Source: Fragilaria crotonensis (lineage: Eukaryota > Bacillariophyta > Fragilariophyceae > Fragilariales > Fragilariaceae). Taken from it: a stretch of DNA of 64,000 bases. Below are positions 45,156 to 56,681 of this stretch, piece by piece. Positions within the stretch are counted from its first letter, which is position 1; the number at the start of each line of letters is the position of its first letter. Location of the stretch: contig JAKSYS010000216.1 in the NCBI GenBank assembly GCA_022925895.1, forward strand, positions 1-64,000, in the 5' to 3' direction. The notes under the pieces were generated by a model that saw only the letters and a list, made by a program, of their open reading frames with translations, had not been told where the DNA came from and ran no database searches. Position numbers and translations under genes: made by a program.

Positions 45156-45665
45156 AGAGGGCCAAGGAAGGCAGGAATTGGTACACTGCTGTGATATGAC
45201 TCGGAAATCATTGGAGGACATGTCTCATGTAGACGATTTTCATTTATACTTGAGTCACGAACATATGTAGTAAGAAAATGAAAATATCGTTTTCTGGACT
45301 CTTTGCGTTGGAGTCATCGTTAAGGATTTATTCCCCGTCCGCTTAGGTTGTGACGGAGGTACGACAGAGCAAACGCACAAGCACTTCTATCCGAATGACC
45401 CGTCCAAACGTTTTTTTGTCAAGGAAAGTCTGGTATCTCCCGCCGTACTTGAGACACACGGGTGCCGTTAGCATGAGCTCAACTCGAGACTCGAGTGTAC
45501 ATAGGTCATTCTCGATCGAACGCACAATTCCGATTTGCTTCGGTAGTATGCCATACGTACTAGCTACAAGTAGCTAGCGAAGAGGCTAAGAGCATTTTTT
45601 CAGAAAAAGAATAGTTTCTCATTTTCTCCGGAAATCGTTCACACGCACTTCTGTCCTCATCAAAC
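45156..45665. other. intergenic
   Basis: Nothing recognised. Confidence 0.4.
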
Positions 45666-46010
45666 ATGAAGATATTCTTCAGAAAGTCCACTAAGCAGTG
45701 CACCACGGCCATGCCAAGTCGATCGACTTTGAAGAGTTCAATGGACAACAAGGGAAGTATGGATTATTACGAGCTACTAGTAGCGTCAGAACCTAATAAT
45801 GACGTGCGTCTGAAGAAGAAACAGATTGGGAAATTCCTGGAGGTGGTGTGTCATCCCTCCATTGTGGATTCGCAGCAGATCCAGTCCCGCCCGTCCTATA
45901 TTCAATATTCTAGCAGCGTTGCGTCAAATTTCATTGGACTTGTCGAGCATTCCCATCTGCGTCATGATTCTTTAAAATGTGCGGTCTGCCGGCACGAAGA
46001 GCACCCTTAA
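45666..46010 (+). CDS. small hypothetical protein
   Basis: A 114-residue frame with a basic N-terminus and a mid-segment rich in Lys/Asp (DYYELLVASEPNNDVRLKKKQIGKFLEVV). No family is recognised. Its stop codon overlaps that of the convergent phosphatase gene (TTAA at 46007-46010), which may be coincidence. There is no independent support for expression. Confidence 0.3.
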   Translation: MKIFFRKSTKQCTTAMPSRSTLKSSMDNKGSMDYYELLVASEPNNDVRLKKKQIGKFLEVVCHPSIVDSQQIQSRPSYIQYSSSVASNFIGLVEHSHLRHDSLKCAVCRHEEHP

Positions 46011-47641
46011 TCACTTTCGGCTTTAGTAATAGAGTTAATAACATCGTAGCCTTCCGCAGTAGAAATCAGCTGCGATCCATCGACAAAGTCTGCCTTGACC
46101 CACCATTGCTGATTGGTGCCTCGCCCATAGTTTGATAACCGTCCCACTGGCGAATCGTAATTCTCAAGCATGTTTGTGGTTTCGAAGGGTATCCCATTGC
46201 TCAGCACACCATGATTCGTGACATTCTTGATGATCCCGGTTTCTATGCACTGCTCTAGCAAGACTTCGCATACTGCCACTGGACCGCGGCCTCCAACGGC
46301 GCGCCGTTTCTTGGTCCCTAGCCATTGCATGTCTCCCGAGTAGCTGGTATCGCAAGCCATGATAAGTTTGTCATCACCCAAACGAATCGGTGTTGGCAGA
46401 TCACCTTGTGGTTGATGTCCAGACAAAATAACTTGCACATCAGCGTCATCCATGAAGTTCTTGGTAAATTCGGCCTCTCGGCTGTTCGGATCAAAGAACT
46501 GTCGTGGCATTCCTGTTTGGGTCCAACTTGAATACACCACAGTAGGGATGCGCTCCTTGGAGGGTAGCCATCCCATCCCATATTGCAACAGTCCTGCGTA
46601 GTTGCAAACTTGCGACGGCCAATAGTCAAATCCACCCTTGGTGGCCCACACTCCATTCGTTAGTTCTTCGCTCGAACTCAGTTGCCACTGCCGTAACTGG
46701 GCATGCCCAAACTCATTCAATGCGTCCATCCAGTCCAGCGTTGATATCGACGAATCGGAGTCTTTCAACCATGGCATTGCTAAATCATAGTGTCGATTAC
46801 TACTAATCGACGACATCCAGGGCACAGCACCATGTACCACAAAGAGCTTTCCCAGTTTAAAACAAATGTTGGCTTGTCGTAAATACATTCCCATTTCACC
46901 GGTTTGTGCATGACAGGAATCCAAATATGATTGCAATACGTCATGATCAGTAACGACACAAGGAACCTCATCATCATCATCATCCTCTTGATGAATACTT
47001 CGTTCTCGTTCCAATTCGTGTCGTCGTAATTCAAACGCGTTGGGAGATCCCATGGTATGGCCCAAGATCCATTGGAGTCTCTGACTGGTGGTCCACAAGG
47101 GATCGGGCATTTCGTGTGGTTTCCACCACACACCTCCGTGGTGTGGACTTGCAAGTTCGTGTCGTATTCGCATCTTGTTAATGTCACGATTGCCCATGAG
47201 AAAGTGGACGCGATGCGGGTATCGTCGTTTCAAATCTAATAATTGTCGAATGACGAGCAAATCACTCCCACCCTTGTCCCAAACGTCGCCACCAAAAATG
47301 AGCATGGCGTTGGGACAAGTGAATTCAATGCTGGGAATCGCTGTTGTTGTTCTTATTGTTGACGAATCTGATTCGTTACGGAATTGCAAGACACGAGAGT
47401 TCTCCACATAACGATAAAGATAGGCAGCATCACCTTCGACATCGGTCAAAAATGTGATGCGACGCATATTGTTGTTGTTGTCGCTGTCATTCTGAGGTGT
47501 TATCATTGACGATGCCCAACAGCGACGATCTCCCAATTCCATAAATGGTCGCAAAAACAACGCACGACTGGTATGGAGGCATTGTTGTTGTGGTCTCCAA
47601 CGGGGAACTGCTGCAACTGCAGCACCTGCTGTGCGGTTCAT
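46007..47641 (-). CDS. calcineurin-like metallophosphoesterase
   Basis: A 544-residue single-exon protein. Residues 1-45 are Arg-rich and free of acid until late, resembling a mitochondrial presequence. The metallophosphatase core follows: FLTDVEGD (65-71), IFGGDVWDKGG (115-125), FLMGNRDINK (148-157), then VVHGAVPW and a VILSGHQPQGD segment with metal-binding His, and ACDTSYSGD near the end. These five blocks correspond to the D-x-H/E, GDxxDxG, GNxD/E, H and GHxxx motifs of two-metal phosphoesterases. The first block has DVEGD in place of DIHG. The substrate is not predictable; bacterial-type Ser/Thr phosphatases and diadenosine hydrolases are both possible. The ATG at 47641 suits the presequence. 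Confidence 0.85.
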   Translation of the reverse strand: MNRTAGAAVAAVPRWRPQQQCLHTSRALFLRPFMELGDRRCWASSMITPQNDSDNNNNMRRITFLTDVEGDAAYLYRYVENSRVLQFRNESDSSTIRTTTAIPSIEFTCPNAMLIFGGDVWDKGGSDLLVIRQLLDLKRRYPHRVHFLMGNRDINKMRIRHELASPHHGGVWWKPHEMPDPLWTTSQRLQWILGHTMGSPNAFELRRHELERERSIHQEDDDDDEVPCVVTDHDVLQSYLDSCHAQTGEMGMYLRQANICFKLGKLFVVHGAVPWMSSISSNRHYDLAMPWLKDSDSSISTLDWMDALNEFGHAQLRQWQLSSSEELTNGVWATKGGFDYWPSQVCNYAGLLQYGMGWLPSKERIPTVVYSSWTQTGMPRQFFDPNSREAEFTKNFMDDADVQVILSGHQPQGDLPTPIRLGDDKLIMACDTSYSGDMQWLGTKKRRAVGGRGPVAVCEVLLEQCIETGIIKNVTNHGVLSNGIPFETTNMLENYDSPVGRLSNYGRGTNQQWWVKADFVDGSQLISTAEGYDVINSITKAESD

Positions 47642-48784
47642 GGTCGTTGTGGTGTTTCAATGATTTCAATTTATTTTTGTCATCAGAGATCCAATTGTAA
47701 TCACCAACATTGTGAGAGTCAACCAGACTTATATAGAGATTGGAGATACTGTAGGGATGTGAGAGAATGAAGTACTCGTATAGTGGAAGGTTCAAGCAAT
47801 CGTCAAGGGAAGGGCCAACGATTGCCCTTGTGTGATTGATTGCCAGAGGTCGACTTCATTCTCAAAACCAACAACGGTACTCCATTAATCAGTAGGCGTA
47901 TCATATCATGTACCAGTACGAAGAAATCGATGACCATGCCAATTTGCAGTGCTGTGAGTTCAATTTGGGAACGCTTGTCACACCCTGAAACCGACTGGAA
48001 CACCTGACAAACAAAATTCGCCGAGAATCCATAGGACAGTTCTTTTAAACGCTTCTGACGTGCGAAGCTACTCTGGTACAAGTACGTCGTGCCAGTACTC
48101 GTCATCTCCTGAGGATACCAGTAGTACTACAGTACTACGGTAGTACGAATTGCAAATTATACTGGAGTACTGTATACCGAAGTGCTCTCTCTGGAAGAAG
48201 TCTGAAGCCTGCGTAATTCTTGACTGTGGCGTGGTGATTGATTGGCTATCGTTGAGTGAGCAACGCCGGTCTGTCCCTGATCACAGCAAAACTGATCTCA
48301 TAAATCAATATTGTTCTGTAGTACAAGTACCAGTGACCACAAATGAAGAAGACGATCAAGAACACGTAGCTGTGATACACGATAGGAGATAGGACAATGA
48401 ACAATAACTACAAAATGTATTGTGCGCACTTAAGTTTTGAACGTCTAACTTGGAATTGCATCAAGCAGACATGCCGTGGACGTAGCTGGGGTAACAAATT
48501 TCAGTCGCCGGCATGTGGGTCGTCCCCGGACATTAAGATCACTATCGCTGCTGTCACTTCACGGGGGGTAAATAAGCTGGAACCATCGCTCCGGTGTAGT
48601 TGTACTCCAGCACTCCGAGTATTCTTTTTAACTGATGTAGCGCATTCACAAAGTAACTATGCCTTGGCATGCATAATGTATGCAACCTTTGCATATCCGT
48701 AAATCAAACCACACACATCACGACCCGCGACTAGTTCCTATAGCTTACACTACTAGTCCAAAAGTTCCATACGTGACTCTTCCT
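47642..48784. other. intergenic
   Basis: No gene recognised. Around 48085-48175 there are repeated CAGTACTACGGTAGTAC-like strings. Confidence 0.4.
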
Positions 48785-49735
48785 TCACTTTGGTCCAGAT
48801 TCAATCGCATTCACAACATCAATAGCACGTTGGATCTCTTCCAGCGCTTCACACGCTTCAATCATTTCCGTAAGACATTCATCCGTCAACGTCCCACCGA
48901 GCGCACCTGCGGCTTCACTCGCGGACGAAATTTCCTCCAACGATTCCCACGCCAATTTGGCTTCGACGGAATCGGCACCAAATTCTGCCGTGGCGGCAGT
49001 TGCCGCCTTGAGTGCGGCACGGACGGCAGGAGTGTCGGCGCCGACGGGCATTTCGACAGGCTGCATTTTGATGGCCTTGACTTCCAGGGCAATGTTCCGT
49101 ATCTTGTTGGTCAATGGACCAGTATCTTCGAGGATCTGTCGGAGTTCATCAATCTTGGTTCCGTATTCGATGCATGCGGCAGATGTGGCATCCACGTCGC
49201 ACTCGTCTTGGGCACTTGGGACGGACATGGCGTCGCTGTTATATTATTGTTTGAGTATGGTTCGTGGTGAGAGGAGTGAGTGAGAGGGTGAGTGATGACT
49301 TATATAGGGGTGAATAACTATGCACATGACGGGCATCCTGGAACGAAGGAAACCAATGTGTGACATGCCCATTTGAACGTTGTCGATATGGATCACATGC
49401 CTTGGCACAAGAAAGAAAGAAAATCATCGAGCACATTGACACATACAGATACGACAATCACAACAATAACAATCATAATATCAATAATAACAATAACATC
49501 AAACTTACAATTGATTCGTAGAAGCATCCATCTCTTCGACTGCTTCCCATGCCAATCGAGCTTCCGTAGAGGTTGGACCAAACTGTTTGGATTTGGCCAA
49601 GGCCTCTTGGATGATTTTTGATGTGTCAGGACGAACTGCAGCTTGCAAGACTGTTGTTTGACGAGAAACAATGGGGCCAGTAAAGGCGCTCGTCGTTGTT
49701 GCGAACGAAAGGAGGAATGCAAAAGCGAACTTCAT
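48785..49735 (-). CDS. CP12-like chloroplast protein with two CP12 N-type segments, spliced
   Basis: Exon 1 is 49509-49735 and exon 2 48785-49235; the intron has a GTAAGT donor and CAG acceptor and joins in frame, giving 225 residues. Residues 1-20 are a signal peptide ending TTTSAF|TGP, the ASAFAP-like cleavage motif of diatom plastid import, and residues 19-33 are a short transit peptide. Two CP12-type AWE-x-(V/L)EE-(M/I) segments lie at 62-70 (LAWEAVEEMD) and 171-178 (AWESLEEI). Each follows a FGxxSxEA(R/K)(L/V) helix. Cysteine pairs Cys88/Cys97 and Cys196/Cys204 are spaced like the redox pairs of CP12. CP12 links GAPDH and phosphoribulokinase under oxidising conditions. A similar regulatory role in the plastid stroma is inferred; partners may differ in diatoms. 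Confidence 0.82.
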
Positions 49736-50552
49736 GGTGATTTTACAATGTAAATGACAGATGTTGGCGTGATCAGTTTTTATGTGAGTGATGGGTTTAT
49801 CAAATTTTTCACGATGTGCAATACGTAACATACGCAAAGGGAAGACTGGTCGTAGTGCAGTATAGCATGATACGGAGTTGAGAGTTCACATGCAAATGTC
49901 ATATGATACAGCGAGCACATAACAGTACTGGAGCACGTCGTACGCATTGATGCGTTACGGTTTGGATCCGACTCACAAAAACCAAAAATTGATGGGTTCG
50001 CAACTTGAGTAGTGTTCTCATTTCTGATTTGCCGGATATTACGATGCGACCAGCTTGATTCTACGAGAAGAACAATGGAAAACGACACGACAGTCCGTGA
50101 GGAACAAGGGGCAATTGAAGTGAAGGCTATTGCAGAATTTCTTCAGCGAACAAAACAGCTGGGGGGAAGCAAGACGTTGAAGTATCAAAGTCTCCACGTG
50201 TGACCCCGATAACCAAGGAATTAAGCTGCGCGCGATGGACGGACACTTCGTCAACTCAGATCCGATTGACAGTCTGACAGTCTGACGGCGGACAGGGGAC
50301 TTGGCCATCAAAATCTGACCCAGAGCGACAGAGCGAAAGGAGAGAAAAGTGAACAACCAGATACATCAGATGGGACGTTCGTCAACACACGACAGTCAAC
50401 AACAATCATATAGCCATTACTCGGGGTACCAGGTGCTATAGAACTATTATCAGGAAGTCAATAGTCTCGTTGTACGAGTACCATGGTAACTTTGCTCCAC
50501 ACGGATCACTACTGTTACCAACCGCGTTGATTCCTCCTGAGAAGTTACAATC
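49736..50552. other. divergent promoter region
   Basis: Lies between the CP12-like gene (minus) and the helicase gene (plus), both starting outward from here. A short repeat GACAGTCTGACAGTCTGACGG is near 50266-50286. No gene. Confidence 0.5.
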
Positions 50553-53427
50553 ATGTACAAGATTCATGGTCACTCGCGTCGACTGCTAGCACAAACTACT
50601 ACCTCATGGCAGACGACGATCAACCGGACTTTATGGCAATCTTTGCTGTTGCATCGACGTCGATTATCGGCGCAAGCCGCAACACAAACAGTCACATCAA
50701 CAACAACGGCAGAGATTCAACATGCATCGTCCATGGCTACTGACGTATCATCCTTGTCCAATGTTGTCCAACATGCTCGACAGGAATTACATCCATTGGA
50801 TACAACCGTTTCCAACAACAACAGCAGTAGCAATGACAACAATACAGCAACGCCAAAAAAGCGTGACGAACGACCAACAAATCGTGATCGGTATCGGAAT
50901 GCCGCACGGTCTCTCCCGTATTGGTTGGGGAATGATCCAGAGTGTTTCCAATGGACCATGGGGGCATTGCAATTGCAACCACAGAAAGAAGAATATCGAG
51001 AATTGTATCAAGCAAGTTTGGGAAGTTTTCTGCAAAAAATAATGGAAGAGCAAACATCACCAATTGTTCAACAGAGTTTGGAGACGCTCGTCCAACTAGG
51101 GTTTGGAGATTTGGCCTATGCCAAGAAATTTCGAAGTATGAAGACGTATCAGACCGACCTTGCCGCTCTGAAAAAGAAATTGGCTCGAAAAACAAAAAGT
51201 CATGCCACGTTATTGAAACAAGTCGAACATCACCAAACTGACATTGCTGCCATGGAGAAAATTGCAAACAAGAATGACGACAACAACCCAACAGGACTAC
51301 AACACGACAATGATGACCGCAATGGCAACAACGAACAGGGAATGAACGTCGGTCGTGTCATTTCATCGGTACGACTACAACTGCAATCACTATTCACATT
51401 TGGATCGACAGAACAACCCGCCAAGAACAACAACAAAAACGAGATCGATGACGATGACAACAAACAGGAACAATCGTTGTTGTCATCACGTCCATCGGCA
51501 GCAAATCGAGAACGGGCACTCCAGAAACGGCGTCGCAAATTGGATACTGCCTTGGTTGATTTAGAAAAGAGTGCGACACAGCTCGATGCACTCACCAAGG
51601 AATTGGAGGACATGGAATCCATGATTTCCATTGAGGAATATGAAAGCACCATGGTTGTCGTCAAATCCGTCTTACGAAATGTGTGTCCCGAACTTGCCAT
51701 GCACATTGAGAATCGTCACAAGAATAAAATTGAACGTTACCAAACCATGGATGCCAAGACGGATTTGACGAAACCTCATGAATGGTATTTGCACGCACGG
51801 TTGGATCGTCGTCGAATCATCTTTCATGCCGGTCCTACCAATTCTGGTAAAACATATGCCGCACTACAGACGCTCATGGCTGCCAAAAAGGGACTCTACG
51901 TCGGACCACTCCGATTGTTGGCGGCCGAAGTGTACGAAACACTAACGTCGAATGGTGTCTATGCGAATTTAGTGACTGGTCAAGAGAAACGTTTCATTGC
52001 CTTTGCGACTCACACGGTGGCAACGGTCGAATTGGCACCAGATTATGAAGATTTTGATGTTGCCGTGATTGATGAGATTCAAATGATTGCAGATCCTCAT
52101 CGTGGATTTGCATGGACGCGTGCGTTGATGGGATTGAGGTGTAAGGAAATACATGTCTGTGGTGGTATGGAAGCAGTGCCCTTGGTCCAAAAACTAACAG
52201 AAGCATGTGGTGACGAGTTTCAAGTCCGTGAATATCACCGCTTCAGTCCACTCATTCCATTGACCGAGAGCTTGTCCAAAACCCCTTCCAGTGCTGGCAG
52301 TTACAGGAATGTCCAGCCGGGTGATTGTGTGGTGGCATTTTCGAGAGCTGACATTTTCGCCATTAAACGAGATTGAAAGTACGACGAATCACAAGTGTTG
52401 TGTCATTTACGGATCGTTGCCGCCGGAAACACGAACTGCCCAGGCCCGACGCTTCAACAATCCTGATTCTGGTTATGATGTGTTGGTGGCAAGTGATGCC
52501 ATTGGGATGGGTTTGAATTTGAGCATTAAGCGCATCATCTTCAATTCCATGTTCAAATCCAATGGAGAAATGACAGTTCAACTGGATCATTCCTCTGTCA
52601 AGCAGATTGCTGGACGTGCAGGTCGTCGCAATAGTACGTTTCCAGAAGGTGAAGTTACGTGTCGTGATCCTCGTGATATGGAATACTTGATGAAATGCAT
52701 GACGACCGAGATCCCGACTGTTCCCAAGGCGGGATTGCTTCCGACAGCCTCACACATTGAATCCTTCGCGGCGGCTCTCAAAACATACAAACTCTTATCG
52801 AATGACAGTCATTACGATCATTTGCATTTCATGTTGGATCAATTTTCGGAAATGGCGACATTGCAGGGTGATTACTTTTTTTGTCGTCAAACGTCCATGC
52901 GTACTATTGCTCACAATTTGGTCCATGTTCCCATTTCGATGCGTGACAAGTACACGTTGTGTATGGCACCGGTATCGGTGACGAATCGTCGCAACATGAC
53001 AACACTGTTGAAATTTGCAGAAAAATTGGCATTGGGACAAGCATCCGGACTAAGTACGAATTCCATGTCGTTGAAAGAAGCCAAAAGTTTTGATGATTTG
53101 GCAAGTTTGTGTGAATTGCACAACGATTTGGATTTATTCTTGTGGTTGCATGGTCGATTTCCGGGCAATGCCATGGAACAGCAGACGGCAGTCACCTTGA
53201 AACAACGTGCGATTGAATGCATTGAAGAGGGATTGCAACAGACGGAGGATCTTGAATTGAAGCACAATTACATTTATCGCGATGCGCGTTTGCGGCGTAG
53301 TTTTGAGAATGCGAACTTCCATAATGGCAGTGATCATGATGGTGATGATGACGTGGAGGCGAACGTTGAGAGCAAGGGACGACATGGTCGTAAACGAACT
53401 GCCGGACTACTCGACTATTTTGAATAA
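50553..53427 (+). CDS. SUV3: SUV3-like organellar ATP-dependent RNA helicase
   Basis: Two frames together cover the family. The first (607 residues) begins with an Arg/Thr/Ser-rich, acid-poor mitochondrial-type presequence, then a long low-complexity and helical region. The core starts with Walker A GPTNSGKT (427-434), PLRLLAAEVYE, and the DEIQ box at 507-510. The second frame carries VIYGSLPPETRTAQARRFN, SDAIGMGLNLSIKRIIF and the motif VI QIAGRAGRR, then the SUV3 C-terminal domain. SUV3 unwinds RNA in the mitochondrial degradosome. The frame changes near 52365-52372: compared with the family, two bases (an AG dinucleotide) seem to be missing after AIKR. In a conserved single-copy gene this is more likely an assembly error than a true break, but that is not proven. 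Confidence 0.88.
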
Positions 53428-53501
53428 AATGATTAATGGGACGCATTTGCACGAACATGGCAAGCATATGAAGTATCGTTAGGGATTGAATTGTATACCA
53501 T

Positions 53502-54647
53502 TCATTTAGTCGACGGGGTGGCATCATTGTCATCGTCATTACGATCATCACCCTCCTCCTCCGCTTCTGTACTGCTACTACTCGTTGCTACATTCTTATT
53601 AGTCGCTGCGACAGATTGCAACAATCGATCGGCATTTAGTGAATCCATCAAATCTTGTGGCACCATGAGTGGATTTTGATTGAAACATGGCAGTACCAAA
53701 TCTTGATGTACAGTTTCGGCATCATTGTTGGTCACAATGATACCCAATTCCGCCAGTAATGAAAGTGTCATGGGATTTGGTCCTTCATGTGTTTGTATTT
53801 GAAACAAGTACGCACGTTTGGCACGTTTCTTCATGGTTCGGTAGGGACGTTGTTGACGATACAACAATTGAGTTGTCAGATCAACAATGGCTTTCCAAAC
53901 ACGAACAGGATGTTCATCGACGGCTTCTTCGTGCAACACATGTTCCAACGCGACATGAATCGTATCCATGGTCGTCGCATAATACAATCCTGATTCGGGT
54001 GTGACATTCTCAAGGAACAACAATCCACCCGTGGTCGGATCTGCCTTGAGGATGGCATGGAGACAATCATTGGCTAATTCTGATGTCAGTAGGAATCGAT
54101 TGATGCGTTTGTAATTGATGAGGGCTGTAATGATAATGTTGGCATCCTTGGGTTCGTGGGGACGAACACAATTAAGTAACAATCGAAAATGATCGTCTGA
54201 TATAGTGGCACCTTGTCGATAACCACCCTTTCCAACTTGATTGAGTACGGCAAGGACATGACCAGGAGTGTAATCTTCTGGTAAGAGCGATTCAATGTCG
54301 AATGATTGTAACGATAAATGTTGTTGGCTATCGTCTGCGGTGGTAGCAGTAGCAGTGTCACGAGCCGCAGCAAGACTTTGAGCAATGATCGATGAAAACG
54401 GTAGAGTCGATACTTCAGAGACCGTCGACATGGACATGGCTGATGACTGCAACACTGTAGGTACAGACACAACCACACCGAGATTAGACGCCACACATTG
54501 ACGTGAACGCATACGGATTGCAGAGCGGACTGCACGTGTCATGCCTGAGGACAATGACAACGACAAGGACATCATGATTGGTTGGAGAACGTTCGACGAT
54601 TGAGTTGATGGCTTGTGCGCCGTTATGTGCTGTGAATTTGGGCCCAT
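53502..54647 (-). CDS. conserved-looking organellar protein, function unknown
   Basis: A 381-residue frame convergent with the SUV3 gene, 74 bp between stops. An internal Met-Met at residues 25-26 begins a Ser/Leu/Arg-rich, acid-free stretch (MMSLSLSLSSGMTRAVRSAI) that looks like a mitochondrial presequence, so the true start may be about 54575. The middle (about 120-320) is helical with a PPR-like look (DANIIITALINYKRINRFLLTSELANDCLHAIL), but no repeat consensus can be proven. The tail is a Ser/Glu/Asp low-complexity run. I do not recognise a family. The convergent pairing with an organellar helicase is suggestive at most. Confidence 0.6.
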   Translation of the reverse strand: MGPNSQHITAHKPSTQSSNVLQPIMMSLSLSLSSGMTRAVRSAIRMRSRQCVASNLGVVVSVPTVLQSSAMSMSTVSEVSTLPFSSIIAQSLAAARDTATATTADDSQQHLSLQSFDIESLLPEDYTPGHVLAVLNQVGKGGYRQGATISDDHFRLLLNCVRPHEPKDANIIITALINYKRINRFLLTSELANDCLHAILKADPTTGGLLFLENVTPESGLYYATTMDTIHVALEHVLHEEAVDEHPVRVWKAIVDLTTQLLYRQQRPYRTMKKRAKRAYLFQIQTHEGPNPMTLSLLAELGIIVTNNDAETVHQDLVLPCFNQNPLMVPQDLMDSLNADRLLQSVAATNKNVATSSSSTEAEEEGDDRNDDDNDATPSTK

Positions 54648-55156
54648 CGATTAAATTGCGTGGTTCACGGTCACGGATTACGGCTTCATACTGTGAGTCT
54701 GTGAGTACCAGCCACGGGAACTGGGAATACTGTAATGCATCTTCGCATCATTTGAAATTGGCCATGAGCATGCCATGATCTGCGTACAATTGTACTGGTG
54801 CTGGTACTCCAGTGCGTTCGACCAGATCCGAGAGACGCAGCAATTGAGCACCGTAGACCGTAGAAGCAACGTACTCGGAGTACTGGAGTATTTGGTAAGA
54901 TCGTGTAGTCTATCGTAGATCACGCATCACGCATCACGCATCACGCATCACCGCATCACGCATCACCCATCACGCACCAGAAACTCGCGCCTCGCGACTC
55001 GCGACTCGCGACTCGCCATCGATACCAGTACTGTACTGCAGTAGTTGTACCGGATGAGATCCACGCCTCCGCTGTCCGCCACCGTCCATAACGCAGCCCA
55101 TGAACCACACAAAACCACTCCCTTGGATTTTGGCAGCCGTGATACATCATTTGACA
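54648..55156. other. divergent promoter region with two 7-bp microsatellites
   Basis: CATCACG-type units run from about 54918 to 54976 and GCGACTC units from about 54988 to 55016, adjacent to each other. They lie upstream of SmF and of the 381-residue gene. Confidence 0.7.
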
Positions 55157-55520
55157 ATGGTAAGTGATTGACGGCATTGTAGTTATGCTGCACGCCTTTG
55201 TCATTTCCTAATCTCAAACCTCTCTCACACTCATGAAACACACACACATTATCTCTCTCTGTCTATTGATGCGATAGTCCCAATTTATTGTAAATCCCAA
55301 ACCATTTCTTGCCGATTTGGTCGGGAAGCAAGTTCTGGTCAAACTCAAATGGGGACACATGGAATACCAAGGCACTCTTAACAGCAGTGACAGTTACATG
55401 AATCTATATCTCGAGCGAACGGAAGAAATTATTGATGGACAATTTGCTGGCTTTTTGGGTGATGTCTTGATACGATGCAACAATGTCCTGTATCTCAAGG
55501 CAGCTCCAGCAGAAGAATGA
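55157..55520 (+). CDS. SNRPF: small nuclear ribonucleoprotein F (SmF)
   Basis: The main frame reads [20 protein letters not shown]...[23 protein letters not shown], with both Sm motifs (KLKWGMEYxGxL and [14 protein letters not shown]) at SmF-specific residues. Upstream, exon 2 begins at 55278 after a TAG acceptor and supplies [14 protein letters not shown], matching the SmF N-terminus. The only coding part of exon 1 is the ATG at 55157-55159, followed directly by GTAAGT; the intron is 55160-55277. The product is 81 residues, the usual size. SmF is one of seven subunits of the ring that binds U1, U2, U4 and U5 snRNAs in the spliceosome. Confidence 0.92.
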
Positions 55521-56681
55521 ACTGCTTGTGTGCGTGTTTTTACTGCTACCACAAGGAGGAAGACTACGATTTAAAATGGTACGGTGTGATATCCATGTTG
55601 TACAAGGGGGTAAGTACAAACTGCATATCCTGTATCAATCCATACGTTTTGTTACTTGTTGCCACGAACGGTGTGGGTAGAGAGAAGAAGAGAAAGATTT
55701 GGTCCATGATATCAAATTCTCGTCCGACTAGGTGCAGGAACCACGCCGCAAGGCGAGCCGAACTAGTTCACTGCAAAGCGAATACTACGAAAGCGACCAT
55801 ACCCTCACCTTTTGCAAAAACAACTACAAGCGCTGAGGACCATAGATGCCTGAACAGCATCAATCACCAACCCATAGAATATGAGACCATCCTCTTTTTT
55901 CATTTCCTGCTCTTCTTCCACGTGACGTTGCAGTTATAAAGTGACATTTCTTAAATGAAACTATACACTAACTTTCTGTTTTGGTCTTATTTCCCCATTT
56001 TGCAGACCGGGGCTCGTACCCATGTGCGGGCAAGGCATGGTTATCATGGTGAGTTGTTGTTGTTGTTGTTGTTGTTGCCGTCGTCGGCAGCGTCTATGCA
56101 TATCTTATTCTACTTGCAAAATCAGTCTGTGATTAGACGTGATCTGTCTGACTCTGGTGCCGAAGGAGAAGGAAAACGTCAAACATTGATTCAAAAGGAA
56201 TGTAGTTTGGCTCTTTCTTTGTCCCTCGGATGTACACCAGTATTGCAGTATACATCTTGTATACGCACTGATGACACGATCCCTGTGGTATATGAGACTG
56301 GTTTCATGGTTTGCCATTTTCCTGGAATCGATCGATGGTTGGCCATGACCTACCAAACACTTTCGTCAATACGGAGACTGCAGAGTTCGTGATTTTCTTG
56401 TTTCGTAAAACTCACTCACACCTGTGTCTTACCATGTATACTCTAGATGCAGCTGTTTAGGGACAACGAAGGCACATTGCCACCAGACAAAGAATTATAA
56501 ATTTACACATGTATTCGGTAGCATAATAATTCCATGAGAGAAAATAGTATGCTTCGCTCCTGCAACTTTTCTCAAATGCTACTCCTACAATACAACAACC
56601 ACGTCTTTCAGTCTTGACTTCGAGTCATGCTTCAAGTGCATGTATGGTACACAACCATCACTCGTGATGCGTCGTCCTTTT
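55521..56681. other. intergenic; right part is the duplicated 3' flank of LRR gene 1
   Basis: A (GTT)n stretch is at about 56053-56079. From about 56300 to 56600 the sequence is recognisably similar to 59960-60240 downstream of LRR gene 2 (for example TCATGGTTTGCCA), so the duplication unit included 3' flank. No other gene. Confidence 0.6.

Noticed and set aside
50737-51291. 184-residue minus-strand frame
   Set aside because: Antisense to the SUV3 gene's low-complexity N-terminal part.
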